Shown here: piece by piece, positions 48,499 through 56,862 of the stretch | Position numbering within the stretch: the stretch's first letter is position 1 | How the letters are laid out: each line of letters begins with the position of its first letter | Assembly (NCBI GenBank): GCA_964647255.1 | Contig: CAZYGI010000012.1 | Coordinates: 1 to 64,000 of the forward strand | From: CAWJEL01 sp964647255 | Lineage (GTDB): Bacteria; Chloroflexota; Anaerolineae; CG2-30-64-16 | Direction: 5' to 3' | DNA length: 64,000 nt | Translations under genes and position numbers: made by a program | The notes under the pieces: model-generated | What the model saw: only the letters and a program-made list of their open reading frames with translations | Database searches by the model: none | What the model was told of the DNA's origin: nothing

Positions 48499-50703
48499 TC
48501 ACGAATAGCTGAACGTTAGCCCGCCATCCCCAGCGTCCACGGCGACTTTTGCCCCCTTGGACGGCGCAGCATTGAGGAGCCAATCGGCCAACGGCTCGCG
48601 CAGATTCTTCTGGATGATCCGCCGCAGCGGCCGCGCGCCCCACTCCGGGTGATCGTTCTGCGCCAACATCCACACGATCGCCGCCTCGCTGATCGCCAGG
48701 GTCACGCCCTGCTCAGCCAGCATCTTCACTTCCTTCTTCAGCAGCAGATCCATGATCTGGCGTAACTGGTCGGCCGTCAGCGGCAAGAACATGATGACTT
48801 CGTCGAGCCGGTTGAGGAATTCGGGCCGGAGCGTCGCCCGTGCGACGGCCATCACCTGGTCGCGCATCTCATCGGTCATGACCGGCTTGTCCAGGTACTC
48901 CGACCCCATGTTGCTGGTCAAGATCACCACCGTCTCGCTGAACGACGCCACACGGCCCTGAGAGTCGGTGAGCCGGCCTTCCTCCATGATCTGAAGCAGG
49001 ATGTCGAGGACGCGCGGGTGCGCCTTCTCCACCTCGTCGAAGAGCACCACCGTGCTGGGCCGCTGGCGAACCTTGTCGGTGAGCTGGCCGCCCCCCTCAT
49101 AGCCCACGTAGCCGGGCGGCGCGCCGATCAGCCGGTTGACCGTGTGATCCTGCTGGTACTCGGTCATGTCGAGCACGACCATCGCGTCCTCGCTGCCGAA
49201 CATGAACTCGGCCAGCGCCTTTGCCAGCTCGGTCTTGCCCACACCGGTGGGGCCAAGGAAGAGGAACGAGCCGATGGGGCGCTTGGGATCCTTCAAGCCA
49301 ACGCGGGCGATCTTCACGGCGCGGCTCACCGCCAGCACTGCGTCGTCCTGGCCGATGATGCGCTGGTGGAGCGCCTCGACCATGTGCGCGTAGCGCGCGC
49401 GCTCGTCCACGCCGAGCTTGCTGACCGGGATGCCGGTCATCGCGCTGACAGCCACCGCCACGTCGTCCGCATCGAGATCGGAGTCCGGCTTAAGGTCGGG
49501 CCGGAACGCGACGGACGACTGGCCGGCCAGCTTAAGCAGCGCGCCGGCGCGGTGCAGCGCGGCCAGCGCCGACGACGGCAGCGACGTGCCGACGACGTAG
49601 CGCTTGGCCAGGGTCGCGGCCGCGGGCAGCGCGTTATCCGTCACGTGGAAGCCGTAGTCGCTCTCGATCTGCGAACGGTGCACGCCGAGGATGGCGACCG
49701 TCTCGTCAATACTCGGCTCCGGCACGCGCAGGCGGTGGGTGTTGTCCCGCACGACGCTGTCGGCAGCCAGCCGCTCGTTCCACGCTGCGTCGGTGGTAGT
49801 CGCAATGACAACAGGCGAGAGCGCCAGGAACGCGCGCTGCACGGAACGGGTGCCGCGGGGAAACTCCGGCGTGCTCATGGCGCCGCCAAAGAAACGCTCG
49901 ACGTTCGGGATAAAGAGGATGCCGTCGCGGGCCTGCTGGTACGCGCTGTCCACCGCCTTCTCCGCGTCTATCAGCAGCGCCTGCTCGGTGACGCGCACCA
50001 GGTTGTGCAGATCCACCGGCCCCTTGCTCTCAGCCATGAGGAGCGCCAGCCCATCCACTAGCGAGCGCCGGCCGACGCCGGTGTCACCGACGAGCACCAC
50101 GTGGCGATGGTTCGCCAGCGCCAGCAGCCCCAGCAGGTCGCGCATCAGGTCCGCGCGCACGTAGACCGGTGCGGCTTCGCCCGCCTTGGCCCGCGCGACG
50201 GTATCCTGGCCGGAAGTGCGCTTGACCTGCGCCTGGTTCGCCAGCCGGCTCGCCAGCGTCTCGGCCGACACGCCGTAGCGGCGCAGGATGCCCGCGGTGC
50301 TGACCCCGCGCTCCGACAGCGCGGCTAACGCGTGATCCGTGCCGACCGTCTGCTCGCCTGCGGCCTGGGCGATGCTGCGGCCCTCGTCGAGCACGATCAG
50401 CGTTTCGGTGGAGAGCTTGATGCGCGAGCCGTCCGCCGCAGTGAAATCGAAATCCGCGTTGACGCCGGGGCTGGCCTTCGCCAGCGTCTCGGCCGACGCG
50501 GCCAGCTCGTCGAGGCGGAAGCTGCGCTCCACGGCCAGCGTCGTCAGCAACCGGTGCGCCGCGCTGTTCGCATCGCGCGTGAAGGTCACGAGGAGCAGCG
50601 CGGGCGACAGGTAGGGCAGGCCCAGCGCCTTCATGCGCGCCGCGCATGCGTTCAGCGCCGCGGTCAGCTCGGGAGAGGGGATGTTCGGGTTGAGTGTGCC
50701 CAT
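48499..50703 (-). CDS. Clp/Hsp100 AAA+ ATPase with degenerate first ATPase domain
   Basis: A 734-residue protein. The N-terminal part resembles a Clp-N repeat domain (1-150). In the first AAA domain Walker A reads GDTGVGRRS (206-214, Lys replaced by Arg) and Walker B reads ILFIPNVE (Asp-Glu replaced by Pro-Asn), so ATP hydrolysis there is not expected. The second domain is intact: GPTGVGKTEL (484-493), pore loop APPGYVGYEGGG, Walker B VVLFDEVEKAHP. There is no ClpB-type middle coiled coil, and the length is short for ClpA/ClpC. It may be a protein-remodelling or degradation-related unfoldase; no clpP is nearby. Confidence 0.88.
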   Translation of the reverse strand: MGTLNPNIPSPELTAALNACAARMKALGLPYLSPALLLVTFTRDANSAAHRLLTTLAVERSFRLDELAASAETLAKASPGVNADFDFTAADGSRIKLSTETLIVLDEGRSIAQAAGEQTVGTDHALAALSERGVSTAGILRRYGVSAETLASRLANQAQVKRTSGQDTVARAKAGEAAPVYVRADLMRDLLGLLALANHRHVVLVGDTGVGRRSLVDGLALLMAESKGPVDLHNLVRVTEQALLIDAEKAVDSAYQQARDGILFIPNVERFFGGAMSTPEFPRGTRSVQRAFLALSPVVIATTTDAAWNERLAADSVVRDNTHRLRVPEPSIDETVAILGVHRSQIESDYGFHVTDNALPAAATLAKRYVVGTSLPSSALAALHRAGALLKLAGQSSVAFRPDLKPDSDLDADDVAVAVSAMTGIPVSKLGVDERARYAHMVEALHQRIIGQDDAVLAVSRAVKIARVGLKDPKRPIGSFLFLGPTGVGKTELAKALAEFMFGSEDAMVVLDMTEYQQDHTVNRLIGAPPGYVGYEGGGQLTDKVRQRPSTVVLFDEVEKAHPRVLDILLQIMEEGRLTDSQGRVASFSETVVILTSNMGSEYLDKPVMTDEMRDQVMAVARATLRPEFLNRLDEVIMFLPLTADQLRQIMDLLLKKEVKMLAEQGVTLAISEAAIVWMLAQNDHPEWGARPLRRIIQKNLREPLADWLLNAAPSKGAKVAVDAGDGGLTFSYS

Positions 50704-50773
50704 GCTTGGTTGATCCTGGCAGGCCGGTGGCTGATAGCCGATGGCCTATGACTTATGGCTTATGGCGAGCACG

Positions 50774-50802
50774 ATTTTAGCACGGGCGGGAGGAAAAGGC
50801 AA
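50774..50802 (-). promoter_or_regulatory. Promoter of the Clp-like gene
   Basis: On the minus strand TTGCCT (50797-50802) and TAAAAT (50774-50779) are 17 bp apart. The transcription start near 50767 gives a leader of about 60 bases. Confidence 0.7.
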
Positions 50803-50887
50803 CGCGACGGGCGCGCCCCGCGCAGGCTCACCTCATGCGACTCAAGCCGTGCTGAGCGGGTGCACAGCGCAAAGCCTGGGACGGCAG

Positions 50888-50926
50888 AAACCGAGCCAAG
50901 GGTCGGGCGGGCGCAGCCCTCGGTTT
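50888..50926. promoter_or_regulatory. Inverted repeat overlapping the arr -35 element
   Basis: AAACCGAG (50888-50895) and CTCGGTTT (50919-50926) are exact complements, 23 bases apart, with an inner GGG/CCC pairing. The right arm covers the first two bases of the TTGACA of arr. It could be an operator or a terminator shielding the promoter. Confidence 0.45.
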
Positions 50927-50953
50927 GACAGCCAGAGGATGCGTTCTTACAAT
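50925..50953 (+). promoter_or_regulatory. Strong promoter of arr
   Basis: TTGACA (50925-50930) and TACAAT (50948-50953) are 17 bp apart, near perfect consensus. The transcription start near 50960 lies downstream of the in-frame ATG at 50939, excluding it as the start of arr. Confidence 0.85.
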
Positions 50954-51019
50954 ATCGCGACCGACGAACAGGGTCATACTGGACCCGTCAAATCGCGCAA
51001 CACGAGAGGAGCGAGCCGC

Positions 51020-51991
51020 TTGGCAGCTAACGACGAGGTGATTTCGGGGCCGTTTTACCATGGCACCAAGGCTGACCTGAAGCCGGGGGATTTGATCACG
51101 CCCGGATACCGCTCCAACTATGGCAACGGGGAGCGCAAAAGCGCCTGGGTCTACATGAGCGCCACGCTGTCGCCGTGGGGGGCCGAACTCGCTCTGGGTG
51201 ATGGTCCCGGCAGAATCTACATTGTCGAACCTACCGGCCCGTTCGTGGACGACCCAGATCTCACAGACAAAAAGTTCGCGGGTAACCCAACCAAGTCGTA
51301 CCGGTCGCGCGCACCGCTGCGGGTCGTCGGCGAGGTCATAGACTGGCAGGGGCACTCACCGGAGGAGATCCGGGCGATGACGGACGGCCGCGACCGGCTA
51401 CTCGCCGCGCAAGCCGCGCGGATCGCTCACATTCCAAGTGGGGCCGACTTCGATCAGATTCACGCGCAAGCAAATGAGTTGGCGTGTGAATGGGCGCCCG
51501 ATCCCGAGTACCGCGGCTGTATGCTGCTGATGCTTATCAGAGGGGTAGATGTGGAGGTCTTCTCGGCAATGGCGTACCGCTCGGCGGTGCGAGGCGAGAC
51601 TCACACAATAACGCTTCCCCGCCGGACTGAAATGCAACCCGACTGGCAGGAGGGCGACGTCTCTCTTTCCGGTCGCGTCACAGACATCACCGCATGGCGC
51701 GAAGGCTGGGTGGGAGTGATCGAGTCGTGTGTAACAGAGATCGGTCTGAGTTTAGAGACAAGGGCGTGGATCGCGGCCGACGCGATTCACGATAGGCTGA
51801 CGTTCCGCGTGGACGCCGACGGCCCCGAGCGGGCGTGGCGGCGCAATCTGCAACTTGTGCGCGGAGTGCTCACAGATACCGAATACGGGGAGATCTGGGA
51901 CTTCAAGACGGGGCATTCCGCAAGCGAAACTGTTCACGACTATGACCTTCCCCAGCGGGCCGTGACCCTGAGAGAGGAACCGGCAGGATGA
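51020..51991 (+). CDS. arr: Rifampin ADP-ribosyltransferase (Arr) with a large C-terminal extension
   Basis: A 323-residue protein. Residues about 10-135 are Arr-like (GPFYHGTKADLKPGDLI, WGAELALGDGPGRIYIVEP, LTDKKFAGNPTKSYRS, RVVGEVIDWQGHSPEE), a family that inactivates rifamycins by ADP-ribosylation using NAD. Typical Arr enzymes stop near 140 residues; here about 185 further residues follow, with no recognised motif and a mixed alpha/beta look. TTG 51020 is chosen because GAGAGGAG lies 8 bases upstream and the promoter excludes earlier starts. The stop overlaps the next gene's ATG. Confidence 0.88.
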   Translation: MAANDEVISGPFYHGTKADLKPGDLITPGYRSNYGNGERKSAWVYMSATLSPWGAELALGDGPGRIYIVEPTGPFVDDPDLTDKKFAGNPTKSYRSRAPLRVVGEVIDWQGHSPEEIRAMTDGRDRLLAAQAARIAHIPSGADFDQIHAQANELACEWAPDPEYRGCMLLMLIRGVDVEVFSAMAYRSAVRGETHTITLPRRTEMQPDWQEGDVSLSGRVTDITAWREGWVGVIESCVTEIGLSLETRAWIAADAIHDRLTFRVDADGPERAWRRNLQLVRGVLTDTEYGEIWDFKTGHSASETVHDYDLPQRAVTLREEPAG

Positions 51992-53181
51992 ACCAGCAGC
52001 CGGCCGGCCAGCCGGCACCGCGCGTCGACGGATCCACGCTCGGGCTTATCCTGGCGCTGCTGATTCCGTCAACCGGCGTCGTTCAACGCTACCTCGGCAC
52101 AATCGGCCTCGCGGCCTATCTCGTGATCGCCGGCGCGGTGCTTGCGCTGGGCCGCAAATACGGCTCCGCAACGCTGGCGCCCAGGCTGACCGAGCGGTGC
52201 CTCAGGTGGCTGACGGCCGCGACTTTCGCGCTCCTCCTGGCGATCCTGTTGATCGGGTATCCGCTCGCCAACTCCGGGCGGTTGGGCGGTGGGAGCGATC
52301 GGGATGATGCCCTGAATATCGCCACGACGGCGCTGCTGCGTGGCGAGTATCCGTACCATGCCGTGACCTATCTGGGCAACCCCATCAGCCCTCTGCCCGG
52401 CGCGTTGGTGCTCGCCGCGCCCTTCGTCATGCTCGGCAGCAGCGCCTACCAGAACTTCTTCTGGTTGATCGCCTTTCTACTGACCATGAACGTGCATTTG
52501 CGGGATCGCCGTCGGGCGCTGTGCCTGCTGTGGGCGATCCTTGCGCTCTCCCCGGTCGTGCTCCAGGAGTACGTGACCGGGGGAGATTTACTGGCGAACA
52601 GTCTTTATGTCTTCTTGTTTGTCCTGTGGCTGGTGCGCATCGTCCCCCGCACGGATGTCAGCGGCTGGAGCAAGGCGGTGCTGGCTGCCCTGCTGGGGAT
52701 CGGGCTCGCGTCGCGTGCTAACTTTCTGCTGCTCGTGCCGCTGCTCCTGGCGACGCTGGTCGAGCGTGCCGGCTGGCGGCCGGCGCTCAAGTCGCTCGCC
52801 ATCACCGGCCTGACCTTCGCACTGCTGACAATTCCATTCTATCTGCACGATCCGGCGGGATTTTCGCCGCTGCACACCACCGATGAACTCGGCAGCTACG
52901 AGATCGTCCTGCCGTTCGCCGGGACGCTGATTCCCCTGGCCGCCGGCCTCCTGGCGCTGGTGCTGGCAGTCCGACGCGGCCAACGCGATCTGCTGCGGGC
53001 CAGTGCGATCGTGCTGGCGTTTCCCGTTCTATGCGGGGTCATCCTTGGGTCTATCTACGCCCGATGGCCCAACTTCTACTTTGCTGGGTTCGGGTTGGCG
53101 TTTCTCTTCTTCGGGGCAGCAAGGGCTGCGCAGATGCCCGATAGCAATCGAATCAATCACAGACAGGGAGGCTTTGAGTAG
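51988..53181 (+). CDS. Polytopic membrane protein, glycosyltransferase-like
   Basis: A 397-residue protein with about ten hydrophobic segments and loops resembling GT-C glycosyltransferases or DUF2029-type mannosyltransferases (GGGSDRDDALNIATTALLRGEYPYHA near 97-122, resembling the acidic first loop). Its ATG overlaps the arr stop, so the two are co-translated. It probably acts on a lipid-linked sugar in the cell envelope, but no catalytic residue is certain. Confidence 0.75.
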   Translation: MNQQPAGQPAPRVDGSTLGLILALLIPSTGVVQRYLGTIGLAAYLVIAGAVLALGRKYGSATLAPRLTERCLRWLTAATFALLLAILLIGYPLANSGRLGGGSDRDDALNIATTALLRGEYPYHAVTYLGNPISPLPGALVLAAPFVMLGSSAYQNFFWLIAFLLTMNVHLRDRRRALCLLWAILALSPVVLQEYVTGGDLLANSLYVFLFVLWLVRIVPRTDVSGWSKAVLAALLGIGLASRANFLLLVPLLLATLVERAGWRPALKSLAITGLTFALLTIPFYLHDPAGFSPLHTTDELGSYEIVLPFAGTLIPLAAGLLALVLAVRRGQRDLLRASAIVLAFPVLCGVILGSIYARWPNFYFAGFGLAFLFFGAARAAQMPDSNRINHRQGGFE

Positions 53182-53184
53182 GGT

Positions 53185-53910
53185 ATGACTGACGACAAAC
53201 GGTTCGACGTAAGTCAGTTCGGGGACGCGGTGAAGCGCGTTTTGGTGGTTGCCGCGCACCCGGACGATCTGGAGACGACCAGTGGCGGCACTCTGGCGCT
53301 ATTGATCGCGCGCGGCGTCGAAGTGGCGCTGCTGTTGGGGACAGACGGCGACATCGGCACGCACGATGTGAGCTTTACGCGCGAGACACTGGCCGCCGTC
53401 CGCCGGGAGGAGACGCTGGCCGGTGCAGCCGTGTTGGGGATCCAGGATGTCTTCTTCCTGGGCCGCCACGACGGTGAACTCGTCGCCGATCTGGCGCTGC
53501 GCGCCGAAGTGGCGGGCGTTTATCGCCGGTGGCAACCCGACACCGTCTTCACCTTCGATCCGGCCTGGGGCGGCCAGGCGCATCCCGACCACACCGCCGC
53601 CGGCCGCGCGGCCGTGGATGCCTACATGCCGTCCAAGATGGAGCTTTACCATCCGGAGCAGCTTGTGGATGGCGTCGGCGTCGCCAACGTTCAACGCTTC
53701 TTCTTCTTCGGCGGCAGCAACCGCGAGGGGGAAATCACCGTGGACATCGCGCCGATGTGGGACAAGAAAATCGCGGCCACGCGCTGCCACGTCAGCCAGT
53801 TCGGCCAAAAGGAAGAAGCTCTGGAGTGGCTGGCGCGCTGGAACCATGAGATGGGGCAGTGCTGCGGGCTAGAGTACGCCGAGACGTTTCACCCGATGAG
53901 CGTGTGGTAG
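53185..53910 (+). CDS. PIG-L/LmbE family zinc deacetylase
   Basis: A 241-residue protein with the zinc-binding motif AAHPDDLE near the N-terminus and the later AHPDHTAAGRAAV motif, hallmarks of LmbE-like N-acetylglucosamine deacetylases (mycothiol or bacillithiol synthesis, GPI-type sugars, antibiotics). It is 3 bases after the membrane-protein gene and so belongs to the arr operon. The true substrate is unknown; pairing with a GT-C-like membrane protein fits glycolipid metabolism. Confidence 0.88.
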   Translation: MTDDKRFDVSQFGDAVKRVLVVAAHPDDLETTSGGTLALLIARGVEVALLLGTDGDIGTHDVSFTRETLAAVRREETLAGAAVLGIQDVFFLGRHDGELVADLALRAEVAGVYRRWQPDTVFTFDPAWGGQAHPDHTAAGRAAVDAYMPSKMELYHPEQLVDGVGVANVQRFFFFGGSNREGEITVDIAPMWDKKIAATRCHVSQFGQKEEALEWLARWNHEMGQCCGLEYAETFHPMSVW

Positions 53911-53950
53911 CCGAACGCTGGACCCTCGACGCTGGCCCCTGGAGAACAGA

Positions 53951-54466
53951 CTATCGTCTATCGTCCGTCCGGTGATGTCGCTCCGCTGCAGGCGCCTCGT
54001 GCAGCAGCTCGATGGCGTGCGGCAGCACCGGGGCGACCGTTGCCAGGTTTTCCACCGCGCCTTTCGGGCTGCCGGGCAGGTTGACGATGAGCGCCCGACC
54101 CCGGATGCCCGCGATCCCGCGGCTGAGCATGGCATGAGGGGTGACGCGGAGGCTGGCGGCGCGCATGGCTTCCGCCAGGCCCGGCGCCTCCCGCTCGATC
54201 ACGGTGCGGGTGGCCTCAGGCGTGACATCACGCGGCGCGAAGCCGGTGCCGCCGGTCGTCAGGATCAGATCGAGGCCGGCAGCGTCGGCCCATGCGCTTA
54301 GCGTGGCGGCAATAGCGGCTCGATCGTCGGGCACGAGCGCGCGCTGAACGACCTGTGCGTCGGCGATCTGCGCCTCCGCCGCCGCCGCAACGGCCGGCCC
54401 GCTCAGATCCGCTCGCTCGCCTCGTGCGCTGCGGTCGCTCACGGTCAAAACGCCGACTTGGATCAT
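53951..54466 (-). CDS. Molybdenum cofactor protein Mog/MoaB
   Basis: A 171-residue protein. GVLTVSDRSARGERADLSG, LTTGGTGFAPRDVTPEAT and the VNLPGSPKGAVENL loop identify the MoaB/Mog fold that adenylylates molybdopterin before metal insertion. ATG 54466 has GGGAGAGG upstream; the longer frame to 54541 runs into the rpsI terminator. No other molybdenum genes are in the window. Confidence 0.92.
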   Translation of the reverse strand: MIQVGVLTVSDRSARGERADLSGPAVAAAAEAQIADAQVVQRALVPDDRAAIAATLSAWADAAGLDLILTTGGTGFAPRDVTPEATRTVIEREAPGLAEAMRAASLRVTPHAMLSRGIAGIRGRALIVNLPGSPKGAVENLATVAPVLPHAIELLHEAPAAERHHRTDDRR

Positions 54467-54503
54467 CGCCTCTCCCTGCCCCTCAAAGAAGCACAAGAAG
54501 CCC

Positions 54504-54528
54504 GGCATTTGACCTGACGTCAAACGCC
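54504..54528 (-). terminator. Terminator after rpsI
   Basis: GGCATTTGAC (54504-54513) pairs with GTCAAACGCC (54519-54528), with one mismatch, and the minus strand continues into pyrimidine-rich GGGCTTCTTG. It marks the end of the ribosomal superoperon. Confidence 0.7.
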
Positions 54529-54562
54529 GAGCTTCCAGCAACCAGCAACCAGCTTCCGAAAA

Positions 54563-54955
54563 CTAGCGCTTGGTGTACTGCGGGGCCTTGCGGGCGCGCT
54601 TCAGACCGTACTTCTTGCGTTCCTTGGCGCGAGCGTCGCGGGCCAACAGGCCGTTCTTCTTCAGCACCGGCCGCAGGTTTTCATCCACCTCGCACAAGGC
54701 GCGGGCGATGCCCTGGGCGCACGCGCCGGCCTGGCCGGTCAACCCGCCGCCCTCCACGTGGATGCTGATGTTGTAGCTGCTGGTCGATTCCGTCATGGTC
54801 AACGGCCGGGTCACAGCCAACATGTCCGTCTGCCGCGGGAAGTACTCTTCCATCTTGCGCTCATTGACCACGATCGTGCCGGTGCCGGGATAGATGCGCA
54901 CCCGCGCCGAACTGGTCTTGCGGCGACCTACTGCCTCAAAATACCTGGCTGACAT
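54563..54955 (-). CDS. rpsI: 30S ribosomal protein S9
   Basis: A 130-residue protein ending in the invariant KAPQYTKR. VGRRKTSSARV and the GGGLTGQAGA segment are typical. The C-terminal tail reaches the P-site tRNA. It is the last gene of the ribosomal cluster, 14 bases after rplM, with GAGGAG upstream of the ATG. Confidence 0.98.
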   Translation of the reverse strand: MSARYFEAVGRRKTSSARVRIYPGTGTIVVNERKMEEYFPRQTDMLAVTRPLTMTESTSSYNISIHVEGGGLTGQAGACAQGIARALCEVDENLRPVLKKNGLLARDARAKERKKYGLKRARKAPQYTKR

Positions 54956-54969
54956 CTACAATATCTCCT

Positions 54970-55407
54970 CTACGCAAGCGGGAAAGGCTTCGGTTGCTGG
55001 GCGGCATGCGGATGCTGGGGCCCGGCGTAAACCTTCAGCTTCTTCATCAACTGGTGGCGCAGACGGTTCCGGTTGAGCATGCCCAACACGGCGGCCTGGA
55101 TCACCCGATCGGGATGGGTCTTGAGTTGGTCGCGCAGGCTGATCTCGGTCAAACCGCTCGGATAGCCGGAATAGCGATAGTAGAACTTTTCGTCCATTTT
55201 CCGGCCGGTGGTCCGGATCTTCTCGGCGTTGACAACGATCACAAAGTCACCGCAATCCATGCCCGGCGTGTAGATCGGCTTATGCTTCCCCTTCAAGACA
55301 TTGGCAATCTGCGTCGCCAGCCGGCCCAGGGTCTTGCCGGTGGCGTCCACCACGTACCATTCACGGCTCGCATCGGCGTCCGTCGCTGTCGCGGAATAAG
55401 TTCTCAC
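54970..55407 (-). CDS. rplM: 50S ribosomal protein L13
   Basis: A 145-residue protein with GTG start and AAGGAG 11 bases upstream. WYVVDATGKTLGRLATQIA and the VYAGPQHPHAAQQP tail are diagnostic. It is paired with S9 as in nearly all bacteria. Confidence 0.98.
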   Translation of the reverse strand: MRTYSATATDADASREWYVVDATGKTLGRLATQIANVLKGKHKPIYTPGMDCGDFVIVVNAEKIRTTGRKMDEKFYYRYSGYPSGLTEISLRDQLKTHPDRVIQAAVLGMLNRNRLRHQLMKKLKVYAGPQHPHAAQQPKPFPLA

Positions 55408-55429
55408 TTTGGTCTTGCTCCTTGTTCAC

Positions 55430-55510
55430 ACGACGATGGACGATGGACGACAAACCATTCACTGGTGTCTCTGGTCAATCGTCAATGGTCAATCGTCACT
55501 CATCAACCGT
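55430..55510. repeat. Phrase-like simple repeat between truA and rplM
   Basis: Short phrases repeat with small changes: GACGATGGACGATGGAC at the start and GGTCAATCGTCAATGGTCAA at the end. The second phrase recurs before guaA (28605-28622). It lies inside a ribosomal operon, with no hairpin of note. Confidence 0.65.
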
Positions 55511-55512
55511 CG

Positions 55513-56286
55513 TTACTCGTAATCCACTTGCATCAGGCACAAGCCGCAGGCAGGGGCCGGAGGAGCGGCAAGCGAGCGATCCCGGCTCGCCAGCACCTCA
55601 GCCACCCGTTCGACCGGCCAGACGCCCGTGCCTGCTTGAAGCTGGGCGCTGACCAGGCAACGCACCATACCCCGCAGGAAGCCGCTGCCCACCACGTTAA
55701 AGGTGAGGCGTTCGTCCGACCGCTGCCATTCGGCGGCAAAGATCGCCCGGACCGTGCTTTCCCCCTGCGTCGGCTGGCCGAAGCTGGCGAAGTCATGGAC
55801 TCCGACCAGCAGAGCGGCTGCCCGCTGCATGGCCGCCAGATCGAGCGGTGCCGTCACCAGGTGGCTGTACCGCCGATCCAGTGGCGACCGCCAGGGCTGG
55901 TTCAGAACCGCGTACCGGTAGTGCCGGGCCACGGCGCTGAACCGGGGGTGCCATGTTGGCTCCGCCGGACCGACCTCCCGCACCGCCACATCTTGCGGCA
56001 GCACCGCATTCATGGCTCGCTGAAGCACCGGCAGCTCATAACGCCACGTCGTCCAGAAGCCGATCACCTGACCGGCGGCGTGGACGCCCGTGTCGGTGCG
56101 TCCAGCCCCGGCGACCCGAGTAGGCGCCTGGCTCACCTGTTCCAGGGCCGCTTCAAGCACGCCCTGGACAGTGCGCCCCTGGGCCTGCCATTGGAAGCCC
56201 AGGAAGTCGGCACCGTCATAGGCGACCGTCGCTCGCACGTAGCGGCGTCCCTCGTTCAAAAGCCGTGGTCTCAGCCTGGCCTGCAT
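55513..56286 (-). CDS. truA: tRNA pseudouridine(38-40) synthase
   Basis: A 257-residue enzyme. The catalytic Asp is in AGRTDTGVHAAGQV, and VAYDGADFLGFQWQ and the GSGFLRGMVRCLV motif are conserved. It modifies positions 38-40 of tRNA anticodon arms. It sits between rplQ and rplM, the common position in Gram-positive-like alpha operons. Confidence 0.96.
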   Translation of the reverse strand: MQARLRPRLLNEGRRYVRATVAYDGADFLGFQWQAQGRTVQGVLEAALEQVSQAPTRVAGAGRTDTGVHAAGQVIGFWTTWRYELPVLQRAMNAVLPQDVAVREVGPAEPTWHPRFSAVARHYRYAVLNQPWRSPLDRRYSHLVTAPLDLAAMQRAAALLVGVHDFASFGQPTQGESTVRAIFAAEWQRSDERLTFNVVGSGFLRGMVRCLVSAQLQAGTGVWPVERVAEVLASRDRSLAAPPAPACGLCLMQVDYE

Positions 56287-56318
56287 TTATTTGCTGTGAA
56301 AGTGCCTGAAAAGACGCC

Positions 56319-56828
56319 TTACTTGCTCGCCTTGCCGTCCTTCGGCTTGACGGTCTTGGCCTCTGCGCTGCCGCGGCGGCCGAACAGGCTGCGGCGCGGC
56401 TTCTCTTCGACCGCCTTCTTGGGCTTGTCGGCCTCGGCCTCGGCGGCGCGGTCGCCCCGCGCCACCAGCTCCAGCACAACCATCTCAGCGCCATCGCCCA
56501 GGCGCGGCCCGACCTTCACGATCCGGGTGTAGCCACCGGCGCGCTCGGCGAACCGCGGCGCGATGTGATTGAAGAGACGCTTAGTCACCTCAGGATCGGT
56601 GATGACCGCCGCCGCGATACGGTGCGCGTGCACGTTGTTTCCGCCCTCGGCCACGCCGCGCTTCGCCACGGTGATCAAGTGTTCGGCCTCGCCGCGAATC
56701 GAGAGGGCCTTCGCCTGGGTCGTGCTGATGCGGTCGTACCGGAACAACTCGGTAATCAGGCCGCGGAACAGCGCCTTACGCTGTGACGTGTTGCGGCCTA
56801 GCTTATATCCTGCAACCCCATGATTCAT
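56319..56828 (-). CDS. rplQ: 50S ribosomal protein L17
   Basis: A 169-residue protein. The first 115 residues are L17 (KLGRNTSQRKALFRGLI, GGYTRIVKVGPRLGDGAEM); a charged, Lys/Glu-rich tail of about 50 residues is extra compared with typical L17, as often in Chloroflexota. It follows rpoA as usual. Confidence 0.97.
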   Translation of the reverse strand: MNHGVAGYKLGRNTSQRKALFRGLITELFRYDRISTTQAKALSIRGEAEHLITVAKRGVAEGGNNVHAHRIAAAVITDPEVTKRLFNHIAPRFAERAGGYTRIVKVGPRLGDGAEMVVLELVARGDRAAEAEADKPKKAVEEKPRRSLFGRRGSAEAKTVKPKDGKASK

Positions 56829-56862
56829 GACAAAACTCCGTTATCGTCGCGGATCGCGAACC

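Larger units (their letters stand above)
50704..51019. other. Divergent promoter region between clp-like and arr genes
   Basis: This 316-base gap contains a short phrase-like repeat (50722-50765, CTGATAGCCGATGGCC/TATGACTTATGGC), the minus-strand promoter at 50774-50802, an 8-bp inverted repeat at 50888-50895/50919-50926 and the plus-strand promoter at 50925-50953. No small gene is apparent. Confidence 0.6.

Noticed and set aside
50939..51019. ATG 50939 as the start of arr.
   Set aside because: It lies upstream of the -10 hexamer of a near-consensus promoter; the TTG at 51020 has a proper ribosome binding site.
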